This document shows positions 26,861-34,840 of a DNA stretch of 46,535 nucleotides, one piece after another. The position numbers were made by a program, and so were the translations under genes. Source of the stretch: an uncultured Bacteroidaceae bacterium (GTDB lineage: Bacteria; Bacteroidota; Bacteroidia; Bacteroidales; Bacteroidaceae). Numbering within the stretch: the stretch's first letter is position 1; the number at the start of each line of letters is the position of its first letter. Location: positions 1-46,535 of the forward strand of contig CALUIR010000021.1 in assembly GCA_944320785.1 (NCBI GenBank), in the 5' to 3' direction. Below the pieces are notes generated by a model. The model searched no databases and was not told where the DNA came from. It saw nothing but the letters and a program-made list of their open reading frames with translations.

Positions 26861-28617
26861 AACTCCAGCCCGAATTCGTTCTTCAGCTTCAGCAGTTCGG
26901 GATTTTTCTTGCACATCAGTTGGAAACGCTCCACACGGCTGTATGCCTTCACATTCTCGTGCGGGGCACTGACCCGCACGCTCATCGTCACATGGCTGTT
27001 GCGGAGCCGCTTCCGCATGTATGCCTCTACCTTCGGAGCCAGTTCCTTCATGATTTTTTCCACAAAGCCGTTGTCCACTGCCACTTCAAAGGCCGCGCCG
27101 TCCAGCAAACGGGGCTTCAGGTTCATCATGCGGGCGGAAGTGGCCTTTTCCTCTGCGGGCAAGCTGTTGGCAAATTCGCGCCAGCAGAGATCCAGCTCGC
27201 TTTCCTCAAAGACACAGTCTTCGTCTTCAGCCGCCACAGGCTTTTCCGGCACGGCATACACCGGCTCGGCTTCGGACACCTTCCGGGCGGAAAGCCCGAA
27301 ATCCTCTTTCGTGATGACCGGCATCTTCTTCTTTTTCTCTTGGGCGGGAAGCGGAGAAGGATGCGTCGTTGCAGGACGAACGGACGGCGCTGCCACCGAA
27401 GACGGCGCTGCCGTTGAAGGAGACGGTGCCGGCTGGGGTTTCTGCGCCGGTGCGCCTGAAGTTTTGAATATGGGGTTGATGACTTGCTTAGGGCCACGCC
27501 CTCCACTGCCTTCGTCAGCATCCGGCAGAGTGAGTTGCCCTAACTGTATCAATGTGATTTCCACCAATAACCGCTTGTTCTTGCTCGTCTTGTAACCCAT
27601 GTCGCAGTCGTTGCACAACTTCATGGCACGGTACAGGAACTTGACCGGGCATTTTTGGGACTGCTGCCGGTAGCGTTCACGGATGCTGGCGCCTACCTCC
27701 AGCAAAGGCAAGGTGGCCGGGTCCTTGCTGACCAGAAGGTCACGGAAATGGCTTGCCAACCCTGTGATGAAATGGTTCCCGTCAAAGCCTTTGTTGAGGA
27801 TATCGTTGAAGATGAGCAGGGAATCAGGAACACGGTTTTCCAACAGGCAATCTGTCAGGCGGAAATAATATTCGTAATCCAGCACGTTCAGGTTCTCAAT
27901 GACACTCTTGTACTGGATGTTCCCCCCGGTGAAGCTGGCGGTCTGGTCGAAGATGGAAAGCGCGTCGCGCATGCCGCCGTCCGCCTTTTGGGCGATGATA
28001 TTCAGCGCTTCCGGCTCCGCCTCAATGCCTTCCTGCCGCGCCACATACTGGAGATGCTCCACAATGTCGTGGATGCTGATGCGGCTGAAGTCATAAATCT
28101 GGCATCGTGAAAGGATGGTGGGAAGGATTTTGTACTTCTCCGTGGTCGCCAGGATGAAGATGGCATGCTGTGGCGGCTCTTCCAAGGTTTTCAGGAAAGC
28201 GTTGAAGGCCGCTGCCGACAGCATGTGAACCTCGTCAATGATATAAACCTTGTACTTGCCTATCTGCGGCGGTATGCGCACCTGCTCAATCAGCGAACGG
28301 ATGTCGTCTATGGAATTGTTGGACGCAGCGTCCAGTTCATGGATATTGTAAGAACGCTGCTCGTTGAACGCGCGGCACGATTCGCACTCGTTGCAAGCCT
28401 CCCCGTTGCTTGCCGGCGACATGCAGTTGATGGTCTTGGCAAAGATGCGGGCGCAAGTCGTCTTGCCCACCCCTCTCGGCCCGCAGAAAAGGTAAGCATG
28501 CGCCAGCTTGTGGCTCAAGATGGCATTCTTCAGCGTCATGGTCAAAGCCTTCTGCCCCACCACCGACTCAAAGGTAAGCGGACGGTACTTCCGTGCCGAC
28601 ACAATGTAATTCTCCAT
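26854..28617 (-). CDS. dnaX: DNA polymerase III subunit gamma/tau
   Basis: This clamp-loader ATPase has 587 residues from [22 protein letters not shown]. Walker A is [16 protein letters not shown], a zinc module [17 protein letters not shown] follows, Walker B is IIDEVHMLS and the SRC arginine finger is ILSRCQ. A Pro/Ala-rich linker (about 375-430) leads to the tau-specific C-terminal region that contacts the polymerase and helicase. The frame stays open upstream to 28656, but that extension runs through a good promoter, and the ATG at 28617 has a strong GGAGG site. No A-run frameshift site comparable to the E. coli one is evident. Convergent with queF. Confidence 0.95.
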   Translation of the reverse strand: MENYIVSARKYRPLTFESVVGQKALTMTLKNAILSHKLAHAYLFCGPRGVGKTTCARIFAKTINCMSPASNGEACNECESCRAFNEQRSYNIHELDAASNNSIDDIRSLIEQVRIPPQIGKYKVYIIDEVHMLSAAAFNAFLKTLEEPPQHAIFILATTEKYKILPTILSRCQIYDFSRISIHDIVEHLQYVARQEGIEAEPEALNIIAQKADGGMRDALSIFDQTASFTGGNIQYKSVIENLNVLDYEYYFRLTDCLLENRVPDSLLIFNDILNKGFDGNHFITGLASHFRDLLVSKDPATLPLLEVGASIRERYRQQSQKCPVKFLYRAMKLCNDCDMGYKTSKNKRLLVEITLIQLGQLTLPDADEGSGGRGPKQVINPIFKTSGAPAQKPQPAPSPSTAAPSSVAAPSVRPATTHPSPLPAQEKKKKMPVITKEDFGLSARKVSEAEPVYAVPEKPVAAEDEDCVFEESELDLCWREFANSLPAEEKATSARMMNLKPRLLDGAAFEVAVDNGFVEKIMKELAPKVEAYMRKRLRNSHVTMSVRVSAPHENVKAYSRVERFQLMCKKNPELLKLKNEFGLEFY

Positions 28618-28642
28618 AATCCTCCGTGTAAGTCTTCCTTTG

Positions 28643-28673
28643 CAAATGTACATCAAAAAGGACGAAGAACAAG
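28643..28673 (-). promoter_or_regulatory. dnaX promoter
   Basis: On the minus strand CTTG (28673-28670) lies 19 bp before TACATTTG (28650-28643), a perfect -7 box. The predicted transcript starts about 18 bases ahead of the chosen ATG at 28617. Confidence 0.65.
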
Positions 28674-28755
28674 GATTCCGGCGCGAATAAATTGCAATTC
28701 ACGCCAGCGAGGCTGCAAAACAAGCCGGGAACAGGCGGGCGGGAACTCCTGCTTT

Positions 28756-28889
28756 CCCGTGCAGGAAACCCGTTCCACGCCGCTAACTTCTTTATCTCTA
28801 ATCTAAGGATGTGCATCTTCAGGCTAAGGATGCACATCTTTAGCCTAAGGACATGCATCCTTAACCTAAAGATAAAGAAGTTGCACGGG
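28756..28889. repeat. Palindromic tandem-repeat element, copy 2 (four 21-bp units)
   Basis: Four 21-bp units start at 28796, 28817, 28838 and 28859, each with the cores seen in copy 1 at 7725-7826. They are enclosed by the arms AACTTCTTTATC (28785-28796) and GATAAAGAAGTT (28871-28882). An outer inverted pair, CCCGTGCA (28756-28763) and TGCACGGG (28882-28889), extends the structure. Similarity to copy 1 continues past the arm as GTTGCACGGG. It occupies most of the 368-bp gap between divergent dnaX and the FtsB-like gene, as copy 1 does in its own divergent gap. Confidence 0.85.
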
Positions 28890-28950
28890 CAAACGGGATT
28901 TTTCACCCGGGCAAACCGGGAAACCCATGCGGGCAATTCCAAAAAATCAC

Positions 28951-28958
28951 TATCTTTG
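28951..28958 (+). promoter_or_regulatory. -7 box of the FtsB-like gene
   Basis: TATCTTTG is a perfect -7 match, 27 bp before the start codon at 28986. No clear -33 element is seen. Confidence 0.6.
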
Positions 28959-28985
28959 CCCACGAGTTCAAACATTACAAGGAAA

Positions 28986-29282
28986 ATGGGAAGGTTGTTG
29001 ACGGTTTGGAATTTCGTGCGCAGGCACAAGTACCTGATTACGGTGCTGGCATTCATCGCCATCGTCGGCTTCATCGACGAGAACAGCTATGTGCGCCGCC
29101 TCCACAACCAGCGCGAAATATCGCGCCTGGAAAACGAAATCCAGAAATACAGAGAAGAATACAACGAAAGCACAAGGCTTCTGGACGAATTGGAGGAAGA
29201 CCCGACGGCCATAGAAAAAATCGCACGGGAGAAATACCTCATGAAGAAGCCCGACGAGGACATTTTCATCTTTGAGGAATAA
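28986..29282 (+). CDS. FtsB/DivIC-like septum formation protein
   Basis: This 98-residue bitopic protein has a short cytoplasmic N-terminus. One membrane helix follows (about 15-30, YLITVLAFIAIVGFI), then a periplasmic coiled coil (RLENEIQKYREEYNESTRLLDELEED, about 46-71). It ends in the FtsB/DivIC motif PTAIEKIAREKYLMKKPDED. Such proteins form the FtsQLB divisome complex that activates septal peptidoglycan synthesis. The frame is open well upstream, through the palindromic repeat, but the ATG at 28986 follows the -7 box and gives the normal family length. The next gene starts 6 bp downstream. Confidence 0.9.
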   Translation: MGRLLTVWNFVRRHKYLITVLAFIAIVGFIDENSYVRRLHNQREISRLENEIQKYREEYNESTRLLDELEEDPTAIEKIAREKYLMKKPDEDIFIFEE

Positions 29283-29288
29283 CGGGAC

Positions 29289-29633
29289 ATGAAAAAGTAT
29301 TACCCTGCAATTTTCATTACCGGCGCGCTGCTCATCCTGTCAGGCGCCGCCGTGATGGTGACCCAATGGGCGTATGCGCCTTACCTGTACAGCGCGGGCG
29401 CCTTGATGGTGGCTGCCGTGCAATTCATGGACGGCTACGAAGGAAGCGACATCACCATGAAACGTTTGCGCAAGCAGCAAGTGTTCGGCGCCATCCTGCT
29501 GCTGCTGACAGGCGTGTTCATGTTCACCACACGCCACAACGAATGGGTCGTCTGCCTCACCATCGCCGCCATTCTGGAGTTGTACGCCGCTTTCCGCATG
29601 TCACATTTGGAAGGAAAAGAAAAGAAGCAATAA
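29289..29633 (+). CDS. Four-helix membrane protein of unknown function
   Basis: This 114-residue protein has four predicted membrane helices (about 6-26, 32-46, 65-82 and 86-102) joined by short loops, with a Lys-rich C-terminal tail. I recognise no motif; it resembles small uncharacterised Bacteroidetes membrane proteins. It is 6 bp after the FtsB-like gene and ends just before a terminator hairpin, so the two form an operon. A link to the cell envelope or division is suggested only by that neighbour. Confidence 0.75.
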   Translation: MKKYYPAIFITGALLILSGAAVMVTQWAYAPYLYSAGALMVAAVQFMDGYEGSDITMKRLRKQQVFGAILLLLTGVFMFTTRHNEWVVCLTIAAILELYAAFRMSHLEGKEKKQ

Positions 29634-29648
29634 GCCCATGGAAAAAAA

Positions 29649-29679
29649 GATGCGGGTTTGCTTTCGGCAATCCCGCATC
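29649..29679. terminator. Bidirectional terminator hairpin
   Basis: GATGCGGG pairs with CCCGCATC, followed inward by a mismatch and the pairs TTGC/GGCAA. On the minus strand the hairpin is followed by seven T residues, ideal for ending the OmpH-like transcript. On the plus strand TCTTCCTTTA follows, suiting the membrane-protein transcript. Confidence 0.8.
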
Positions 29680-29717
29680 TTCCTTTATCCCTGATGCTCC
29701 CCGAAAAGAGAGGCCTC

Positions 29718-30332
29718 TTATTTGTCTTTCATTGCCGTGGACGGGTTATAACGCGCATTCAGCCCCTCCACAATCTCGTCCGTGATGTTGTAAGCCTGGT
29801 CGGCATACAACAGGTTGTCAAAGCCTGTGTTGCTGAAGATAAAGCTGTAGCCTTTCTCCTTGTTGTATTCCTTCAGGAAAGAATTGATGGAATCACGCAG
29901 TTGCAAGCTGTTCTTCTGGTTCTCAGTGGCCAATTCATTGGTCAGCCTGTTTTGCAAATCCTGCAAATCCTGCTGCTTCTTCATCAGACGGGCGTTTTCC
30001 TGCTCTGCCCTTTCCCGCGTGGCAAAAGCATTGTTCTCTAATTTGCGTTGGAACTCCTTCGCTTCATTCTCCAGTTCCCGCCCTTTCTCGTTCAGCGTGG
30101 CCCGGATGTTTTCTTCCTTCTTGATCATCAATTCATTCAAGTCGTTCCAAAAATCATATTTGGTCAGCAAAGTATCAATCTCCACATATGCAATCTTCAG
30201 GTTGCAAGTCCCGGAAATGCTGTCAGGCGTGTGCGTTGCATTTGCATCTTTGGAAGCGGTGTTGCACTGTGCAAACAATAAAGCCACACATGCGGCTACG
30301 ATTCCTTGAAAAATCTTTTTCGTTTGTTTCAT
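29718..30332 (-). CDS. OmpH/Skp-like periplasmic chaperone, predicted lipoprotein
   Basis: This 204-residue protein has a signal peptide ending in the lipobox LFAQC (Cys23), so it is predicted to be lipid-anchored. The body is the Skp/OmpH family: a short beta part (CNLKIAYVEIDTLLTKY, about 43-59), a long charged coiled coil (about 65-150), then the returning segment NKEKGYSFIFSNTGFDNLLYADQAYNIT. Skp proteins hold outer-membrane proteins during transit. The lipid anchor is unlike E. coli Skp. It is preceded 32 bp upstream by a small membrane protein gene on the same strand, and ends in a strong terminator. Confidence 0.88.
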   Translation of the reverse strand: MKQTKKIFQGIVAACVALLFAQCNTASKDANATHTPDSISGTCNLKIAYVEIDTLLTKYDFWNDLNELMIKKEENIRATLNEKGRELENEAKEFQRKLENNAFATRERAEQENARLMKKQQDLQDLQNRLTNELATENQKNSLQLRDSINSFLKEYNKEKGYSFIFSNTGFDNLLYADQAYNITDEIVEGLNARYNPSTAMKDK

Positions 30333-30364
30333 GATTAAATGTATGATATTGTTCTTTTATTCAT

Positions 30365-30586
30365 TCAAAGCTTGCACTCACTCCTTTCCGGGACAGCAAG
30401 CCTGTTGCTTGCCCTCGCATCCCGGTCCTGCGACTGGACGCAACCGATGCCTTTTTCCCGCAAAGCCTTGTTACCGCCCACATGCGTGTTGGGGAAACGT
30501 CTCCTTTTCGTGAAAAACACGTTGACCCCCAACAATGTCACGCTAATTGCAACTATTAACAAAGTTATGAATAAAGTAGCGAGCAT
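30365..30586 (-). CDS. Small conserved Bacteroidetes membrane protein
   Basis: This 73-residue protein has one N-terminal membrane helix (about 3-25, ATLFITLLIVAISVTLLGVNVFF). A conserved-looking tail follows: RRRFPNTHVGGNKALREKGIGCVQSQDRDAR. I recall this NTHxGGNKALRxKGIGCVQSQD pattern from short uncharacterised Bacteroidetes proteins; no function is known to me. A perfect -7 box lies 19 bp upstream. It is first in a likely operon with the OmpH-like lipoprotein. Confidence 0.8.
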   Translation of the reverse strand: MLATLFITLLIVAISVTLLGVNVFFTKRRRFPNTHVGGNKALREKGIGCVQSQDRDARASNRLAVPERSECKL

Positions 30587-30605
30587 TTCTTCTAAATTTG
30601 CGGTG

Positions 30606-30613
30606 CAAATATA
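30606..30613 (-). promoter_or_regulatory. -7 box of the small-membrane-protein/OmpH operon
   Basis: The minus strand reads TATATTTG, a perfect -7 match, 19 bp before the start codon at 30586. No -33 TTTG is evident. Confidence 0.6.
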
Positions 30614-30738
30614 GACTTTTGCAAGTAAGTACGTTTTTCCTTTTTAGATAAAATTGAAAATACACTTCCTTTTGATTGCTCAATTAACCATATTTAGTAA
30701 TTAAACAAGGAATGCAAACTATATACAAAAAAGACAGT

Positions 30739-32199
30739 ATGACGCAAAAAGATTTGAAACCGGCGGCTGTATTCCACTATTTCGAGGAAATATGCAAAGT
30801 GCCGCGCCCTTCAAAGAGGGAAGAAAAGATGGTGGAATTCCTGAAAAACTTCGGGAAAAGCCATGGTTTGGAAACAAAATGCGATGAGGCAGGCAATGTC
30901 CTCATCAAGAAAGCCGCTACAAAAGGGAAAGAACACCTGCCGACGGTGATTCTCCAATCGCATGTGGATATGGTATGTGAAAAAAACGGAGATGTGGAAC
31001 ACGATTTCCTGAACGACCCGATAGAGACATACGTGGATGGAGAATGGCTACGCGCAAAAGGCACCACGTTAGGCGCCGACAACGGCATCGGAGTTGCCAC
31101 CGAACTGGCCATATTGGCAGCCGATAACATTGAACACGGCCCGTTGGAATGCTTGTTCACCACCGATGAAGAAACCGGGTTGACCGGTGCTTTCGCCCTG
31201 AAGCCAGGATTCATGGACGGAGACATTCTCATCAACCTAGACTCAGAAGATGAAGGCGAGTTGTTTATCGGCTGCGCAGGCGGCATCGACACAGTAGCCG
31301 AAATGACCTATCAACCGGCAAAAGCCCCTGAAGACTATTTCTTCTTCCGAATAGACGTGAAGGGCCTTGCCGGAGGGCATTCCGGCGATGACATCAACAA
31401 GAAACGGGCAAATGCCAACAAAATCCTGACCCGCTTCCTTGTCCGCATCAACCGGATAATGGACTTGCACCTGTGCAAAATAGACGGCGGAAACCTTCGG
31501 AATGCCATCCCCCGCGAGGCTTATGCAATATGTGCTGTCCCGATGAACGAAAAAGAACGGGTACGGGTAGAACTGAACGTATTCACCGCAGAAGTGGAAG
31601 CAGAATATTCCGTGACCGAGCCCGGAATGAAACTATCGCTTCAATCTGAATTGCCAGAAAAATGGGCTATTGACAAAGACACCGCTGCCCGCCTGCTGAA
31701 GGCATTGACCGGGGTACACCATGGCATCTACGCCATGAGCCAAGAAATCGATGGATTAGTGGAAACCTCATCCAACTTGGCTTCCGTGAAGATGACAGAA
31801 GAAAACACCATACGCATCGCCACAAGCCAACGGAGTTCCATCCTTTCCGCCCGCGACCACATGGCCGACACCGTGGGAGCCGTTTTTGAACTGGCTGGAG
31901 CTAAAGTGACAAGAAGCGACGGATACCCCGGATGGAAACCCAACCCACACTCAGGCATACTGGAAGTGGCCGTAGCATCCTACAAACGCCTGTTCGGCAC
32001 AGAACCCAAAGTCAAAGCGATACATGCCGGATTGGAGTGCGGGCTGTTCTTAGAGAAATATCCATCCTTGGACATGTTCTCTTTCGGGCCGACGCTCCGT
32101 GGCGTGCATTCACCCGACGAACGCATGCTGATACCATCCGTGGAACGCTTCTGGAAACATTTGCTGGACATATTGGCAAATATACCTGCCAAGAAGTAA
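30739..32199 (+). CDS. pepD: Aminoacyl-histidine dipeptidase (PepD, M20 family)
   Basis: This cytoplasmic zinc peptidase of 486 residues (from MTQKDLKPAAVFHYFEEI) cleaves Xaa-His and other dipeptides. Metal and catalytic motifs in order are QSHVDMVCEKN (His ligand), GADNGIGVA (bridging Asp), TDEETGLTGAF (catalytic and ligand Glu), NLDSEDEGELFIGCAGG, and AIHAGLECGLF near the C-terminus. The dimerisation/lid domain lies between (about 185-380; GLAGGHSGDDINK). An earlier in-frame ATG at 30712 has no spaced ribosome-binding site, and the family N-terminus begins at 30739. The gene is monocistronic or followed by the lipoprotein gene across a hairpin. Confidence 0.93.
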   Translation: MTQKDLKPAAVFHYFEEICKVPRPSKREEKMVEFLKNFGKSHGLETKCDEAGNVLIKKAATKGKEHLPTVILQSHVDMVCEKNGDVEHDFLNDPIETYVDGEWLRAKGTTLGADNGIGVATELAILAADNIEHGPLECLFTTDEETGLTGAFALKPGFMDGDILINLDSEDEGELFIGCAGGIDTVAEMTYQPAKAPEDYFFFRIDVKGLAGGHSGDDINKKRANANKILTRFLVRINRIMDLHLCKIDGGNLRNAIPREAYAICAVPMNEKERVRVELNVFTAEVEAEYSVTEPGMKLSLQSELPEKWAIDKDTAARLLKALTGVHHGIYAMSQEIDGLVETSSNLASVKMTEENTIRIATSQRSSILSARDHMADTVGAVFELAGAKVTRSDGYPGWKPNPHSGILEVAVASYKRLFGTEPKVKAIHAGLECGLFLEKYPSLDMFSFGPTLRGVHSPDERMLIPSVERFWKHLLDILANIPAKK

Positions 32200-32224
32200 T
32201 ATTTACGGCAAAGAGCCGTTATAG

Positions 32225-32256
32225 ATGAGGATAATATGCAAAAATATTATCCTCAT
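32225..32256 (+). terminator. 13-bp perfect hairpin after pepD
   Basis: ATGAGGATAATAT (32225-32237) pairs without mismatch to ATATTATCCTCAT (32244-32256) across a 6-nt loop. It lies between pepD and the next start codon (32273). Only TCTATT follows, so it could be an imperfect terminator, an RNA-stability element or an operator overlapping the lipoprotein leader. Confidence 0.5.
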
Positions 32257-32272
32257 TCTATTACATGCACCA

Positions 32273-33778
32273 ATGAAAAGATTCAGACCTATTATTCATA
32301 GCATCATCCTGTGCTGCCTGCTCCCCACCCTCATCGGAGCCTGCCAAGACGACGACTTTTCCGTTAACCCTGCCTGCCGGCTCAGTTTCTCCACAGACAC
32401 GGTATCCTTCGACACAGTGTTTACCACGATTGGTTCAGCGACCTATCGGCTGATGGTTTACAACCGCAACGACAAAAACCTGAACATCGCCTCCATCCGA
32501 CTGCCCAACGCTGAACAATCCGGCTTCAGGGTCAACGTGGACGGGCATCAGGGTACCAACTTCACAAACATCGAGATACGGCGCAGGGACAGCATGTATG
32601 TGTTCATCGAGGTGAACGTGAACCCGACAGAGCGGGACAACCCCATCTTGGTAAAAGACTCTTTGGTATTCCTGTTGGAAAGTGGCGTGCAACAGGATGT
32701 GAAACTACAGGCCTATGGACGGGATGTACTCAAGCTGCACGGCCCCGTAGTAAGCAGAGACACCACCTTCACCGCTTGGCGGCCTATATTGGTGTACGAC
32801 AGCCTGCAAATCAATGAAGGTGCCACGCTGACCTTGGAACAGGGGACGGAACTCTATTTCCACGACCAAACAGACTGCATCGTGAAAGGCCGGATCATCG
32901 CAAACGGGACATTGGACCAACCAATCGTGTTCAGAGGCGACCGTTTGGACAGGATGACCGAACTCGACCTGCCCTACGACCGTGTGGCCGGGCAATGGGG
33001 CGGGATACACCTGCAAGAAACCAGCTACGAAAACATCTTCAACTATGCCGACATACATGGCGGCAATTACGGCATACGGTGCGACTCATCGGACATGACA
33101 CGCAGGAAACTGCTGCTGGAAAACTCCGTGGTGCATAACGTGAAAGAGAATTGCCTGGACATCGTGGCAAGCAAAGTGGAGGTGGGCAACAGCCAAATCA
33201 CCAATGCGGGGAACAACTGCGTGTCGATACTCGGAGGCGATGCGGTGTTCATCCATTGCACCATCGCCAACTTCTACAGCTGGGACGTGCGCAAAGGCGA
33301 TGCGGTGTACATCATCAACAAGGCTGGCGACATATCCTATCCTTTGGAAAGGGCTTTCTTCTACAATTGCCTGATCACCGGCTCCTCATCTGATGAATTG
33401 AACGGAGGGGCTGCCGAGGAAGACACCACTGCCTTCAACTACGGCTTCACCTATTCACTCATCAACACGGTGTTGGACGAAGACGATGAGAACTACGACC
33501 TGTTGCTCCAGAACAACTACCCCAATTGCACTTGGGACGACAAGGAAGACGAAAACGGGGAATCATTGGCACGTGAACACAACTTCCTTTACATCGGGCG
33601 GGAGGACTTCGATTACGACTTCCGGCTAGACTCTGTGTCTGCTGCCGTCAACATCGGTGCGCCGCAATATGCATACAGCTACCCGACGGACCGCAACGGA
33701 CGCGACCGTTTGGGGGACAGCGCTCCCGATGCCGGATGTTATGAATGGATGCCGGGCGACACAGGCAGGGAAGAATGA
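32273..33778 (+). CDS. Exported lipoprotein with parallel beta-helix
   Basis: From MKRFRPIIHSIILCCLLPTL the protein has 501 residues and a lipobox LIGAC. An earlier in-frame ATG at 32225 would begin inside the hairpin stem and is rejected. A beta-rich N-terminal part (about 30-170) is followed by right-handed beta-helix-like repeats (about 180-400: INEGATLTLEQGTELYFHDQ, IIANGTLDQPIVFRGD, ENCLDIVASKVEVGNSQITN). This architecture is common in Bacteroides surface lipoproteins of unknown role and in polysaccharide-binding or lyase folds; no catalytic site is apparent. Its stop overlaps the next start as ATGA, so the two genes are translationally coupled. Confidence 0.82.
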   Translation: MKRFRPIIHSIILCCLLPTLIGACQDDDFSVNPACRLSFSTDTVSFDTVFTTIGSATYRLMVYNRNDKNLNIASIRLPNAEQSGFRVNVDGHQGTNFTNIEIRRRDSMYVFIEVNVNPTERDNPILVKDSLVFLLESGVQQDVKLQAYGRDVLKLHGPVVSRDTTFTAWRPILVYDSLQINEGATLTLEQGTELYFHDQTDCIVKGRIIANGTLDQPIVFRGDRLDRMTELDLPYDRVAGQWGGIHLQETSYENIFNYADIHGGNYGIRCDSSDMTRRKLLLENSVVHNVKENCLDIVASKVEVGNSQITNAGNNCVSILGGDAVFIHCTIANFYSWDVRKGDAVYIINKAGDISYPLERAFFYNCLITGSSSDELNGGAAEEDTTAFNYGFTYSLINTVLDEDDENYDLLLQNNYPNCTWDDKEDENGESLAREHNFLYIGREDFDYDFRLDSVSAAVNIGAPQYAYSYPTDRNGRDRLGDSAPDAGCYEWMPGDTGREE

Positions 33779-34791
33779 AGTGCGGATGGCTGATATTAGG
33801 ATGCCTGCTGGCGGCCACTACGGCCACCGCACAGGAAGAACCGTTCCGTGCCATGTTCTACAATGTAGAGAACCTGTTCGACTGCCGCGATGATTCCTTG
33901 AAAGCCGATGAGGAATTCCTGCCCACCTCGATAAGGGCATGGCATGAAGGCCGCCTCAAACAGAAGATATACCACTTGGGGCAGGTGATTGCCGCCGTGG
34001 GCAAATGGGATGCCCCGGCATTGGTCGGCCTGTGCGAAGTGGAGAATGCTTACGTCATGGACCGCTTGGTGAAATACTCCCCGCTGAAAGAATACGGGTA
34101 CAGGTATGTCATGACAGACTCCCCGGACGAGCGGGGCATCGATGTCGCCCTCCTGTGGCAACGCGGCAGCTTCAAGATGCTGCAACACCGCTCCATCCGC
34201 ATCCCCTTAGGAGAAGGCAGGCGGCCCACACGCGACATCCTCCATGCCACCGGCCTTGTCATGACCGGCGACTCCTTGGACGTGTTTGTCTGCCACTTCC
34301 CGTCCCGCTCCGGCGGATGGAAAGAGACAGAACCGGCGCGCCTGAAAGCCGCATCCCTCCTGAAAGCGCAGATAGACAGCATTTGCCGGATGCGTTGCCA
34401 TCCCAACATCCTCGTAATGGGCGACTTCAACGACGGCCCGGACAATGCCTCCCTCGCAAAAGCATTGGATGCCGCTCCCCCCGGCAAAAGCATCCAGAGC
34501 CACGCCCTGTACAACCTGATAGCCGGCAAAGGGGAAGGGCAGGGAACCTACCGATACAAAGGCGAATGGGACATCTTCGACCAGATACTGGTGTCGGGCT
34601 TCCTGCTGCAGCACACCCAAGGGCTGCATACCTCGGATGCCAACGCCCGTATCTGCGATTTCCCGTTCCTGCTGGAAGAAGACCCTGCGTATGGAGGCAA
34701 GAAGCCCTTCCGCACCTACCACGGCCTGCAATACACCGGGGGATACAGCGACCACCTGCCCGTTGCCGTGGATTTTATTTTGCCGGACTGA
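33775..34791 (+). CDS. Exported endonuclease/exonuclease/phosphatase family protein
   Basis: This 338-residue protein starts with a signal peptide (MKCGWLILGCLLAATTATAQ). It contains the EEP fold motifs in order: FYNVENLFD, LVGLCEVEN (metal Glu), ERGIDVALLW, VCHFPSRSGG (catalytic His), VMGDFND and SDHLPVAVD (Asp-His pair). Such proteins are metal-dependent phosphodiesterases; exported Bacteroides members may cut nucleic acids or phospholipid-like substrates, but the target is unknown. The ATG overlaps the TGA of the beta-helix lipoprotein gene. The promoter of the next gene lies within its last codons. Confidence 0.87.
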   Translation: MKCGWLILGCLLAATTATAQEEPFRAMFYNVENLFDCRDDSLKADEEFLPTSIRAWHEGRLKQKIYHLGQVIAAVGKWDAPALVGLCEVENAYVMDRLVKYSPLKEYGYRYVMTDSPDERGIDVALLWQRGSFKMLQHRSIRIPLGEGRRPTRDILHATGLVMTGDSLDVFVCHFPSRSGGWKETEPARLKAASLLKAQIDSICRMRCHPNILVMGDFNDGPDNASLAKALDAAPPGKSIQSHALYNLIAGKGEGQGTYRYKGEWDIFDQILVSGFLLQHTQGLHTSDANARICDFPFLLEEDPAYGGKKPFRTYHGLQYTGGYSDHLPVAVDFILPD

Positions 34792-34809
34792 TAAAAATGA
34801 CTAATATTG
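34779..34809 (+). promoter_or_regulatory. Promoter at the head of the GC-rich surface block
   Basis: TTTG (34779-34782), a 19-bp spacer, and TAATATTG (34802-34809, one mismatch to TAnnTTTG) form a good Bacteroidetes promoter. It lies 31 bp before the start codon at 34841 and overlaps the end of the preceding gene. Confidence 0.6.
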
Positions 34810-34840
34810 CGCCGGATTGGCAACCTACATATATATAATA

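Noticed and set aside
28692-28985. N-terminal extension of the FtsB-like protein by about 98 residues
   Set aside because: The extension is translated 21-bp repeat sequence and precedes the predicted promoter; the family begins at 28986.
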